A DNA stretch of 64,000 nucleotides from Lysobacter_K koreensis (GTDB taxonomy: Bacteria > Pseudomonadota > Gammaproteobacteria > Xanthomonadales > Xanthomonadaceae): NCBI RefSeq assembly GCF_042677045.1, contig NZ_JBHTIH010000003.1, positions 186,001-250,000 of the forward strand. Direction: 5' to 3'. Position 1 is the stretch's first letter. Each line of letters begins with the position of its first letter. Shown here piece by piece: positions 7,782 through 15,494 of this stretch. The notes below the pieces were generated by a model, which saw only the letters and a program-made list of their open reading frames with translations, ran no database searches and had not been told where the DNA came from. The position numbers and the translations under genes were made by a program.

Positions 7782-8963
7782 ATGAACGTTCCGAAGCTGA
7801 GCATTCTTTCCAAGGCGCTGGCCTGCGCCGTCCTGCCGGTGGCGATCGCCGCGTGCACGCCGTCGGCGCCGTCGGCCGCGTCGGCTGCCGACACTGCGCC
7901 TGGCGTCGCTGCGGCCACGCCTGCCGCGCCGGGTCCGCTGGACACGACTTCGGCCACCGGCGTGCCGACCTCGCAGGTGCCCAACGAATCGACCGCGACC
8001 CTGCCGGTGGCACCGGCCGACGGCTCGGTCGATGGCGCGATGGTGCCGGGCACGCCCGAGCGCACCGTGCCCGAGCCGGCGCCGGTCCCCGTCACCGCGG
8101 CGCCGGCCGACGCCGAGCTGGCCAAGGACAGCCCGCTGCGCGCGCAGGTGCTGCTCGAGCGCGCGTTCTTCTCGCCGGGCGAGATCGACGGCGCCGGCGG
8201 CAGCAATACCCGGCGCGCGGCGGCGGCGTTCCAGCAGGCCAACGGCTTGCCCGAGAGCGGCACGCTCGACGCGGCGACCTGGGAAGCGCTCAACCGCGAC
8301 GCCGCGCCGATCCTGATCGATTACACGCTGACCGCGCAGGACGTCGCCGGGCCGTTCGCGCCGACGCCGAGCGCGCCGATGGAGATGGCAAAGCTGAAGG
8401 CGCTGCCGTTCGTGACGGTCGAGGAGAAACTCGGCGAGCAGTTCCACGCCAGCCCGGCGCTGATCAAGAAGCTCAACCCGGACGCCGACTTCAGCGTCGC
8501 CGGCACCAAGCTGACCGTGCCCAACGTCGCCGCGGCAATGGCGTTGCCGAAGCCGGCGAAAGTCGTGGTCGACAAGTCGGACGCGTCGCTGATGCTTGAG
8601 GACGCGGCCGGCAAGCTGCTCGCGCGCTTCCCGGTCACCACCGGAAGCGCGCAGTTCCCGCTGCCGATCGGCGAGTGGAAGGTCACCGACATCGCGCGCA
8701 ACCCGGTCTGGCACTACGACCCGGCGCTGATCGCCAACAGCAAGAAGAGCGACGAGAAGGCCGAGATCCCGGCGGGCCCGAATAACCCGGTCGGCAGCAC
8801 GTGGATCGGCGTGAGCAAGGAGCACTACGGCATCCACGGCACCGCCGCGCCGGCCAAGATCGGCAAGAGCGAATCCAACGGATGCATCCGCATGACCAAC
8901 TGGAGCGCCGCGGCGCTGGCCAAGGTGGTATCGCGCGATTTGGTGGTGACGATGCGCGAGTAA
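7782..8963 (+). CDS. L,D-transpeptidase (YkuD) lipoprotein with peptidoglycan-binding domain
   Basis: Periplasmic enzyme that makes 3-3 peptide cross-links or attaches proteins in peptidoglycan. 393 residues. An N-terminal lipoprotein signal ends near the Cys of VAIAACTPS. A long Ala/Pro/Thr linker follows (residues 25-115), then a PG_binding_1 repeat (about 120-165, NTRRAAAAFQQANGLPESG). A LysM-like stretch (KLNPDADFSVAGTKLTVPN) and the YkuD domain (about 260-393) complete it. The catalytic signature is HGTAAP followed by SNGCIRM, with the nucleophile at C368. ATG 7782 was chosen because the signal peptide starts there; upstream codons are non-secretory. A GC-rich hairpin follows the stop. 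Confidence 0.92.
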   Translation: MNVPKLSILSKALACAVLPVAIAACTPSAPSAASAADTAPGVAAATPAAPGPLDTTSATGVPTSQVPNESTATLPVAPADGSVDGAMVPGTPERTVPEPAPVPVTAAPADAELAKDSPLRAQVLLERAFFSPGEIDGAGGSNTRRAAAAFQQANGLPESGTLDAATWEALNRDAAPILIDYTLTAQDVAGPFAPTPSAPMEMAKLKALPFVTVEEKLGEQFHASPALIKKLNPDADFSVAGTKLTVPNVAAAMALPKPAKVVVDKSDASLMLEDAAGKLLARFPVTTGSAQFPLPIGEWKVTDIARNPVWHYDPALIANSKKSDEKAEIPAGPNNPVGSTWIGVSKEHYGIHGTAAPAKIGKSESNGCIRMTNWSAAALAKVVSRDLVVTMRE

Positions 8964-8979
8964 GTTGCGCGCCGCGCAC

Positions 8980-9002
8980 GGCGGGGTGAACCCCGTCCTG
9001 CG
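8980..9002. repeat. REP-like palindrome after the L,D-transpeptidase gene
   Basis: GGCGGGGTGAACCCCGTCC with 5-6 bp arms (CGGGG / CCCCG), a diverged relative of the GGCGGGTT-type palindromes seen at 11469, 41621 and 52794. No T-tract, so terminator function is uncertain. Confidence 0.45.
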
Positions 9003-9071
9003 CGGGCCGGTTCGGCGGCGGTGGGCCGTTCAATCGGGCAGGCGGGGCGACCGCCGTCACGGGGCAGACCG

Positions 9072-9503
9072 ATGTGGGCGATGGCAGGTTGGCGGTGCGG
9101 TGCGGTGGCGCTGCTGCTCGGGTGGGGCTTCGCGGCGTCGGCGCAGGACGTGCGGCCCCAGTCGCTGCAGATGTACGGCGGCACCTATTCCACCGATTGC
9201 CGCAACGCCGCCGCGCCCAGGCTGCGGATCAGCGCCGAGGCGCTGGTCATCGAGCAGGGCGCGCGCCGCCAGCTTGGACGCGGGGTGATGGACTCGTACA
9301 CGAGCTTCGGCGGTGCGCCGACGTCGCCGGTGCCGCCGGGCTACGTGATGGAGTTCATCAGCGACGCGTTTTCGTTCTACGTGTTCCAGGACCAGGCCGG
9401 ACTCTACATCGAGCCAGCCGCGGGCGCGCCGTCGGCCGCGGCGGTGATCGGCAAGGCGAACATGCAGGCCCGCTTCCGCCGCTGCGCCGCGGACGCGCGC
9501 TGA
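9072..9503 (+). CDS. Secreted hypothetical protein
   Basis: Not recognised. 143 residues from ATG 9072. A clear signal peptide (CGAVALLLGWGFAASAQ, cleavage after ASA about residue 21) is followed by a small beta-rich domain with two cysteines, C35-type (STDCRNAA) and near the C-terminus (FRRCAADAR), that could form a disulphide in the periplasm. The middle has SYTSFGGAPTSPVPPGYVM and FYVFQDQAGLYIEP, consistent with strands. An upstream in-frame ATG at 9021 would bury the signal peptide and was rejected. It may be co-transcribed with the next EF-hand gene. Confidence 0.7.
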   Translation: MWAMAGWRCGAVALLLGWGFAASAQDVRPQSLQMYGGTYSTDCRNAAAPRLRISAEALVIEQGARRQLGRGVMDSYTSFGGAPTSPVPPGYVMEFISDAFSFYVFQDQAGLYIEPAAGAPSAAAVIGKANMQARFRRCAADAR

Positions 9504-9686
9504 TCGCATCGGACCCGCGTGCAACGTCTGCGAGGGTGAACCCGCGCAGGTCGCGCACACGCCACCGTCACCAGCGCGTTACGGGTCAGCTGGAACGCTC
9601 GCGGTCGAGGCCATGCGCGCGCCGTATCGCTTGATCGCCGCCGCCTCCTACGCGGGCATGCCGCCCGCTGCGAACGGAGACCCCTG

Positions 9687-10061
9687 ATGAACCGCAAATC
9701 CCACACGCTGCTCGCCCTGCTGCTGCCGGGCCTGGCACTGCTCGCCGCCTGCGACCGGGCCCCCTCCGCCGACGACGCCGCGACGCCGCCACCGGTGGCG
9801 ACATCGGCACCGGCGCCCGCGCCCGCCGACCCCATGCCGCCGGCGCCGATGCCGATGCCGGCCGCCAGCCCACCCGCGGCCGAACTGATGTTCGCCGAGA
9901 TGGACAAGAACAAGGATGGCGGGATCGCCAAGGACGAGTTGGCCGCGACCGACATGCTGTTCGAGCACTTCTCGGTCGCCGACGGCGATGGCGACGGCAA
10001 GCTGACCGAGGCCGAAGTCAGCAAGCACCGCGCCGACATGGCCGCCGCCCCCGCGCAGTGA
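9687..10061 (+). CDS. EF-hand lipoprotein
   Basis: 124-residue calcium-binding lipoprotein. The signal ends at the lipobox LLAAC (Cys about residue 22). A Pro/Ala/Met-rich spacer (about 25-68) follows, then two EF-hand loops: DKNKDGGIAKDE (about residues 73-84) and DGDGDGKLTEAE (about 98-109). Role unknown; such proteins bind Ca2+ at the cell surface. Three other EF-hand or Ca-repeat proteins lie in this window (11961, 24255, 31947), a notable enrichment. The start has no strong ribosome binding site but the signal peptide fixes the frame. Confidence 0.88.
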   Translation: MNRKSHTLLALLLPGLALLAACDRAPSADDAATPPPVATSAPAPAPADPMPPAPMPMPAASPPAAELMFAEMDKNKDGGIAKDELAATDMLFEHFSVADGDGDGKLTEAEVSKHRADMAAAPAQ

Positions 10062-10149
10062 CGGCGTAGTCGGGCGAGGCTGCGCCAGCGCAACCCGCGT
10101 CGGCGTCGCGCGATGGATGACGCGCCGGCCGCGGCTTGCGCGCCGTGGC

Positions 10150-11091
10150 CTACCGGCCGGTGGGCGCGGCGAAGCGGCGGGCGAGGTACGCGTCCAGCCC
10201 TGCTTGCAACCGCGCGGGGTCGTCGAGGAAGTCGCACACCAGCGCGAACAGCGCGAAGCGCTCCCAGGCGAACAGCGCGTGCGCGCGGACCATGGCCACG
10301 GTGTGCACGCCCTCGCTGCGGATGTTCGCGCCCGACGCGGCCAGCTGCGTGGCATCGCCGGTGGCCAGGTCGGCGCCCAGGCGGCGGTGGTGCGAGGACG
10401 CGCTGGTGGCGGTGGTCACCAGGTCGCCGAGGCCGGCCAGGGTGTAGGCGGTGTCCGCGCGTCCGCCCATCGCCTCGACGATGCCCGCCAGCTCGCGGGT
10501 GGCCTCGGCCACCAGGAAGCCGCGCAGGTTGTCGCCCAGCGCCAGCCCGTCGGCGGCACCGATCAGCGGCACGTAGACGTTCTTGAGGATCGCCGCCCAG
10601 GCCGCGCCGTGGACGTCGTCGAGGCAGTCCAGGTGCAGCGCGGTGCCGGCGAACAAGGCCTGCAGCCGCGCGCCGGCGGACGGGCGCAGGCTCGCGGCCA
10701 TCGCGAAGCCGGGCCGTCCGGCCTGCAGCTCGCGCGCGAGCATCGGCCCGTACAGGAACGCCCAGTCGCGGCGCGGGCCGAAGTGCTGCGCGAACACCTG
10801 CGCCGGGGTCCGGCCGCGCGCGTCCAGGCCCTTCGCGATCGACACGCACAGCGCATTGGTGGCCAGGCACGGCGCCAGGCGCGCGGCCAGTTCGTCGTGG
10901 GGGTTGCTGGGCAGAGCGAACATCACCACCTCGCGGCCGCGCGCGGCGGCCTCCAGCGGTTGCGTCTCGACCCCGGTCACCAGGTCGCGGTCCCAGACTG
11001 CGACGTCGTGCCGCGCCGACAGCAGCGTCTCGAACGCCCGTCCCATCGCGCCATGGCCGAGGATCAGCACCCGTGTGGCGTTGTCCGGCAT
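10150..11091 (-). CDS. NAD(P)H-dependent glycerol-3-phosphate dehydrogenase family protein
   Basis: Likely reduces dihydroxyacetone phosphate to sn-glycerol 3-phosphate for phospholipid synthesis. 313 residues, ATG at 11091. An N-terminal Rossmann fold begins RVLILGHGAMG (GxGxxG). The motifs VMFALPSNPHDE and SIAKGLDARGRTPAQVF, and the C-terminal helical domain with the catalytic Lys region AILKNVYVPLIGAADGL, are GpsA-like. AGLGDLVTTATS...HHRRLG corresponds to the conserved GLGDL-T/S-R region. It is somewhat diverged from canonical GpsA (GHGAMG, CLATN), so it may be a paralogue. It lies downstream of the 21-bp repeat array on the same strand. Confidence 0.82.
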   Translation of the reverse strand: MPDNATRVLILGHGAMGRAFETLLSARHDVAVWDRDLVTGVETQPLEAAARGREVVMFALPSNPHDELAARLAPCLATNALCVSIAKGLDARGRTPAQVFAQHFGPRRDWAFLYGPMLARELQAGRPGFAMAASLRPSAGARLQALFAGTALHLDCLDDVHGAAWAAILKNVYVPLIGAADGLALGDNLRGFLVAEATRELAGIVEAMGGRADTAYTLAGLGDLVTTATSASSHHRRLGADLATGDATQLAASGANIRSEGVHTVAMVRAHALFAWERFALFALVCDFLDDPARLQAGLDAYLARRFAAPTGR

Positions 11092-11204
11092 CGCCCAAGC
11101 CCCCTTGGTTTCCTGCGTCCGAGCATAGCCCCGATCCGGTGGCTGGCAGGCGAGCGGGCCGCGGCGACCGGGCGGCGCACAGCGGCGGTAGCGGAGCGGT
11201 CCAG

Positions 11205-11456
11205 AAAACGGTTGCCGAAGTCGAGGAAGTGGTCGGCGAGGTCGAGGAAATGGTTGGCGAGGTCGAGGAAACGGTCGGCGAGGTCGAGGAAACGGTTGGC
11301 GAGGTCGAGGAAACGGTCGGCGACGTCGCGAAATCGGTTGTCGAGGTCGAGGAAATGGTTGGCGAGTTCGAAGAAACGGTTGGCGAGGTCGAGAAAATGG
11401 TTGCCGAGTTCGAAGAATCGGTTGGCGAGGTCGCGAAATCGGTTGCCGGCGTCGCC
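11205..11456. repeat. Twelve-copy 21-bp tandem repeat (minisatellite)
   Basis: Twelve head-to-tail units of a 21-mer with consensus GAAACGGTTGGCGAGGTCGAG; units differ at 1-5 positions. On the plus strand the unit reads as the heptad E-T-V-G-E-V-E, which would make a continuous coiled coil with hydrophobics spaced 3/4. Because 21 is a multiple of three, all frames stay open on both strands and long open frames pass through. No clear start codon with ribosome binding site lies at either end, so I list it as a repeat rather than a gene. The flanks (11092-11204 and 11457-11486) hold only a REP. Confidence 0.9.
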
Positions 11457-11468
11457 AGGGCGCGGGAC

Positions 11469-11491
11469 GGCGGGTTGAAACCCGCCCTACG
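11469..11491. repeat. GTAG-type REP, overlaps the stop of the yjbR-like gene
   Basis: Palindrome GGCGGGTTGAAACCCGCC followed by CTACG. The reverse complement is headed by GTAG, and it is identical over 23 bp to the reverse complement of 41621-41643. The TAG stop codon of the minus-strand gene at 11487 is the TAG of this GTAG head. Confidence 0.8.
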
Positions 11492-11849
11492 GTTCTCCGA
11501 GCACGCGCGCCTGCTGCCGTTTGCTCAGCGAGCCCAGCGCGCGCCGGTACGACCACCGCACCAGTTCGCGCAGGTAGGCGGCCGGCACCCTGCGCACGTC
11601 GACCACCGTCACCCAGTGGTAGCGGCCGAGCCAGCGCGCGGGCTGGATGCCGGGAACGTCGGTCAGTTCGAGGAAGCGCTCGGGCGTGACCCGGAAACTG
11701 AAACGCCAGCGTTCCGGCGCGCTGGTCTTGAAGTAGGCGAAGCGCTTGCCGCCGACCGCGTACACCAGCACGTTGCGCGCGTCGTCGTACAGGCGCGTCG
11801 CGACGCCGGGCAGGCCGGCGCAGAACGCTTGCAGTTGGTCGACGTCCAT
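11487..11849 (-). CDS. MmcQ/YjbR family protein
   Basis: 120-residue small cytosolic protein of the YjbR (CyaY-like fold) family, predicted DNA-binding, function unknown. The family pattern is visible: an N-terminal helix (LQAFCAGLPGVATRL), the strands VLVYAVGGKRFAYFK and WRFSFRVTPERFLELTDVPGI, the signature GRYHWVTV and a terminal helix (YLRELVRWSYRRAL). ATG at 11849. The end of the gene (LGEP then TAG) runs directly into a REP palindrome that supplies the stop codon. Confidence 0.85.
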   Translation of the reverse strand: MDVDQLQAFCAGLPGVATRLYDDARNVLVYAVGGKRFAYFKTSAPERWRFSFRVTPERFLELTDVPGIQPARWLGRYHWVTVVDVRRVPAAYLRELVRWSYRRALGSLSKRQQARVLGEP

Positions 11850-11960
11850 CGCCGCGATGGTCCCGCGCGCGGGTCGGCGCCGTCGACACCTGCCGGAGCA
11901 TGCTGCTGACAGCGCGTGTCAGCAGCGTGCGTCATCGCCGGGTGCGGCCCGGCGCCACGC

Positions 11961-13967
11961 TCACGGCGGGCAGGTGCGCAGCATCGCCAGCGCTGCCTCG
12001 GTGTTGCTCTTGGCGACCGCGTCGCGCTTGGCCACGTCCTGCGGGTAGAAGACGTAGGGCGTGGAGCCGACCGGGCAACCGCCGCGTTCGGCCACCGAGT
12101 ACGATTCGATCAGCACCGAGTACGTGTCGCCGTCCTTGTAGAACCAGTCGTTGGAATCGCCGTACACCGCGTAGCCGGGGTAGCTGCAGCTGTCGACCGT
12201 GGTCAGCGCGGGGTAGCCGTCCTTGACGTTGAGGTAGCCGGCGGCGCTGGCCATCGCGCCGGTCAAGGCGTTGTACGGGGCCACGTCCGGGGGGTCGAGG
12301 TTGGTGTTCGGCGGCACCGCCACGTGCCCCATCGGGTGCCCGACCACGCCGCCGTAGCTGTGCCACGACAGCATGCACACCAGGCCGTCGACCTCGCGGC
12401 GCTGGCGGGTCAGGAACTGGCTGTGGGCGAGCCCGCGCACCGCCTGGGTCTCGACCTCGGAGAACGCCGCCGGCCCGGGGTACATGTCCGACTCGCGCAC
12501 CAGGTTGCCGGTGGCCGGGTCGACGCCGGAGCGATCGGCGTCGGGCAGGGCCGCGCGCTGCGCCGGCGGGAAGCTGGTCACGTGCTCGAAGCCGTAGTTG
12601 CGGTTAAGGTCGATGCCGCAGCGCTTCGGATCCTGCTTGTCCTCCAGGCGGGTGTTCTTGCGCCAGTCGAGCTGGTTGGCGACCGCGCGGTCGTAGCCGT
12701 TCGGGTTGACCACCGGGATCACCCACACCTCGCGGGTGTCGACCAGCTTGCGGATCGCGGCGTCGCCGGCGTAGCGGTCGGTCAAGGTGCGCAGCAGGTG
12801 CATCGTGTGGATGCCGGTCATCAGCTCGCGCGCGTGGTGCACGCCCAGGAACGCGACCTCCGGCTCGGGATCGTTGCTGTCGGGGTTGGCCGACACCTTG
12901 ACCGCGTAGATCCGGCGACCGCCGCGCGGGTCGCGGCCGGCGCACGAGTCCTGGGTCTGCCCGGTCCAGTGGAACAGGCGCACCAGCGCGGGGCCGGGGC
13001 TGCCGTCGTAGGTCGCGGCCAGCTTGAACAGCTGGTCCTCGATCTCGGCATAGCTGGGATACAGCCCCGGCGAGTTGTGCGGGTTGTACAGCGAACGCTG
13101 CATCAGCGCCGCCGTCGGCCGCAGGCCGCGGGCCACCTGCGCCGCGGTCACGTCGGGGTAGGGCAGTTCCCGGGCGAGCTCGGCGGGGAACGCGGCGGGC
13201 CCACGTTTCGCGGCGCGGGCGGACGCGCTGGGCAGCTGCGCCTGCTGCAACGCCTTCGCCATCGCCGGGCTGTAGGTGATGCCGATCAACTCGCCGAGGC
13301 CGCCGGCGAGCTTCGGCCCCACCGGCGACTGGTCGGCCGAATACGCGAGGAAGTCGCCGATGCCGTCGCCGTTGCTGTCGACCCGGGCCGGGGACGATCC
13401 CAGGCGCTGCTCCAGCCCGTCGCCGAGGCCGTCGAAGTCGGCGTCGGCGGTTTTCACCCGCGGATCGAAACCGAAGTAGCCGTTGAGCTCCTCGTCGAAA
13501 TCGCCCCAGCCGTCGCCGTCGCTGTCGGGCGCGGCCGGGTCGGTGCCCAGCGCGGTCTCGCGCGCATCCGGCAGGCCGTCGCGATCGCGATCGCTGTCGG
13601 CCTGCAGCAGGCGGTAGCCGAAGTCGCCGAGGCGATCCTCGAAGCCATCGCCGAAGCCGTCCTGGTCGCTGTCCGCGGCTTCGGAGTTACTGCCCATCGC
13701 CCGCTCGCGGTCGTCGGTGACGCCGTCGCGATCGCGGTCCGCGCCCGGGGTGTCGGGCGCGCCGGCAGCGGACCCGGTGGTCGGAATCACGCCCCAGGCC
13801 GAGCCGGGCGGCTTGCTCGCTAGCTTGCCCGGCAGCTGGGCGCAGCCGGCGCCCAGCAGGCTGACGCCCAGCGCGAGTGCGACGAAACCGGAGCGGTGGC
13901 TGGCGGGGGTGGGGCGCGCCAGGGCAGTGGGGCGCACGCGGCGTGCGCGGAAAACATGCGGGTCCAT
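11961..13967 (-). CDS. M14-family zinc carboxypeptidase lipoprotein with N-terminal calcium-repeat region
   Basis: Secreted metallocarboxypeptidase, 668 residues, ATG at 13967 with AAGGA seven bases upstream. Order: a lipoprotein-type signal ending LLGAGCAQL (Cys about residue 42); six thrombospondin type-3-like Asp-rich repeats (about 75-190: DRDRDGVTDD, DSDQDGFGDG, DSDRDRDGLPD, DSDGDGWGDF, DADFDGLGDG, DSNGDGIGDF) that should bind Ca2+; a linker; then the M14 domain (about 290-660). Zinc ligands appear as HHARE (H and E) and the His in SWHSYGG; substrate-binding NPNGYD and DLNRNYGF are present, and the catalytic Glu is probably in LIESYSVAE. Likely a surface or extracellular degradative enzyme. 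Confidence 0.92.
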   Translation of the reverse strand: MDPHVFRARRVRPTALARPTPASHRSGFVALALGVSLLGAGCAQLPGKLASKPPGSAWGVIPTTGSAAGAPDTPGADRDRDGVTDDRERAMGSNSEAADSDQDGFGDGFEDRLGDFGYRLLQADSDRDRDGLPDARETALGTDPAAPDSDGDGWGDFDEELNGYFGFDPRVKTADADFDGLGDGLEQRLGSSPARVDSNGDGIGDFLAYSADQSPVGPKLAGGLGELIGITYSPAMAKALQQAQLPSASARAAKRGPAAFPAELARELPYPDVTAAQVARGLRPTAALMQRSLYNPHNSPGLYPSYAEIEDQLFKLAATYDGSPGPALVRLFHWTGQTQDSCAGRDPRGGRRIYAVKVSANPDSNDPEPEVAFLGVHHARELMTGIHTMHLLRTLTDRYAGDAAIRKLVDTREVWVIPVVNPNGYDRAVANQLDWRKNTRLEDKQDPKRCGIDLNRNYGFEHVTSFPPAQRAALPDADRSGVDPATGNLVRESDMYPGPAAFSEVETQAVRGLAHSQFLTRQRREVDGLVCMLSWHSYGGVVGHPMGHVAVPPNTNLDPPDVAPYNALTGAMASAAGYLNVKDGYPALTTVDSCSYPGYAVYGDSNDWFYKDGDTYSVLIESYSVAERGGCPVGSTPYVFYPQDVAKRDAVAKSNTEAALAMLRTCPP

Positions 13968-14219
13968 GATCGCGTCCTTGAGTCGGGCGAAGCCCGGTTG
14001 ATCGTGCCGACGCCGCGTCGCGCGGCGGTCCGAACGGACCCGCCACGCCGCCGCGTCGGGCGCCTGTGCAGCTCCCTGTTCCGCACTGGGTGCAACGCCG
14101 GCGAACCGGACCAGCGGCCAATCGCCGGCAAGCCGCGGGCCGACGTGCGACCGGGACCACCGCCGGCGCGCACCGCGGCGACCCGGTCGGGCGTCGCTTG
14201 GGCTTACGATCCACCGACC

Positions 14220-15431
14220 ATGGCGATCATCCCGTTCCAGCCGACCGACCCCGCGCAACGGCTGGAGCTGCTGGACGCGCTGCGCGGCTTCGCGCTGGCC
14301 GGGGTGCTGCTGTCGAACCTGCTGGTGTTCACCCAGTTTGCGTACCTGGACGACGCGGGCCGCGCCGCGTTGCCGAGCGCCGGCCTCGACCGCGTGCTCG
14401 AGCCGGCGCTGAACCTGCTGGTCACCGGCAAGTTCCTGACCCTGTTCTCGCTGCTGTTCGGGGTCGGCTTCGCGCTGCAGATGCAGCGCGCCGACGACGA
14501 CGCGGATCCGACAAGCCGGCGCCGGCGCCGCTACCTGCGGCGGCTGGCGGTGCTGCTGGTGATCGGCCTGGCGCATGCGTGGCTGTGGTGGGGCGACATC
14601 CTGCGCTACTACGCGTTGCTGGGGCTGTTGTTGCTGCCGCTGCAGCGGCTGTCGACGCGCGCGCTGGCGGTGCTCGGCGCGGTGCTGGCGGTGGTGCCGC
14701 ATCCGTTGTTCGCGCAGCTGTTCGCCGCTGCGGGGCCGGCGCTGGCGTCGCAGGAGCAGGCGCACGCGGCGGCGCTGGCCGCGTTCGGTGACACGCGCTG
14801 GCCGCCGATGCTGCACGGCAACCGGGTGTTCGGGCAGTGGTGGATGGCGAAGCACTGGGGGCTGGCGTGCACGGTCGCCGGCTGCCTGCTGGTCGGCGCC
14901 GCGCTGGGCCGCAGCGGCGTGCTGCGCGACCCGGCCGCGCACCCGCGGTTCTGGCGGCGGCTGCGGTTGGCGTTGCCGCTCGGGCTGCTGCTGGCGGTCG
15001 GGCTGACCTTGTCCGCGTACGGCCGGCTGCCATCGCCGGCCGCAGGCGCCGACGGCGGCATTGCGCGGATGGGGCTACGCATGCTGCACGACGCGGCGAC
15101 GATGCTGCTCGGGCTGGGCTACCTCGCCGGGTTCGCGTGGCTGTTCGGCCGCGCGCGCTGGCGCCGCGGCCTGCAGTGGCTGGCACCGGTGGGGCGGATG
15201 GCGTTGAGCAACTACCTGCTGCAGACGCTGGCGGGGATCGCGCTGTTCTACGGCGTTGGGCTGGGCTGGGGGCCGCGCTGGGGGTTGCCGGGGCTGCTGG
15301 CGGCGTGGGCGGCGGTGTTCGCCGCGCAGGTCGCGCTGAGCCACGCCTGGCTGGCGCGCTTCCGCTTCGGCCCGGCCGAGTGGGCGTGGCGCAGCGTGAC
15401 CTACGGCCGCCGGCAGCCGCTGCGGCGCTGA
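14220..15431 (+). CDS. DUF418 (YeiB-type) membrane protein
   Basis: 403-residue inner-membrane protein of the DUF418 family, role unknown, perhaps transport or acyl-transfer related. About ten hydrophobic helices. The family start LLDALRGFALAGVLLSNLL is followed by KFLTLFSLLFGVGFALQM and LLGLLLLPLQ, and the C-terminal DUF418 domain (about 250-395) has the hallmark PVGRMALSNYLLQT. ATG 14220 was chosen over upstream extensions because homologous sequence begins here. TACGAT ends 9 nt before the ATG, so the transcript leader may be only a few bases. It is divergent from the M14 gene, with 252 bp between that hold no other feature. Confidence 0.88.
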   Translation: MAIIPFQPTDPAQRLELLDALRGFALAGVLLSNLLVFTQFAYLDDAGRAALPSAGLDRVLEPALNLLVTGKFLTLFSLLFGVGFALQMQRADDDADPTSRRRRRYLRRLAVLLVIGLAHAWLWWGDILRYYALLGLLLLPLQRLSTRALAVLGAVLAVVPHPLFAQLFAAAGPALASQEQAHAAALAAFGDTRWPPMLHGNRVFGQWWMAKHWGLACTVAGCLLVGAALGRSGVLRDPAAHPRFWRRLRLALPLGLLLAVGLTLSAYGRLPSPAAGADGGIARMGLRMLHDAATMLLGLGYLAGFAWLFGRARWRRGLQWLAPVGRMALSNYLLQTLAGIALFYGVGLGWGPRWGLPGLLAAWAAVFAAQVALSHAWLARFRFGPAEWAWRSVTYGRRQPLRR

Positions 15432-15494
15432 GCGACGGCGGCCGCTCGTGCGCCGCTGCGCGACCGACCGCGGCCACCCGGCCGCGCCGGCGAC

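Noticed and set aside
11205..11456. CRISPR array
   Set aside because: 21-bp units are contiguous with no spacers; it is a tandem minisatellite.
11916..13823. 635-codon plus-strand frame opposite the M14 peptidase
   Set aside because: Val/Arg/Gly/His-rich mirror of the minus-strand gene, which has zinc and calcium motifs.
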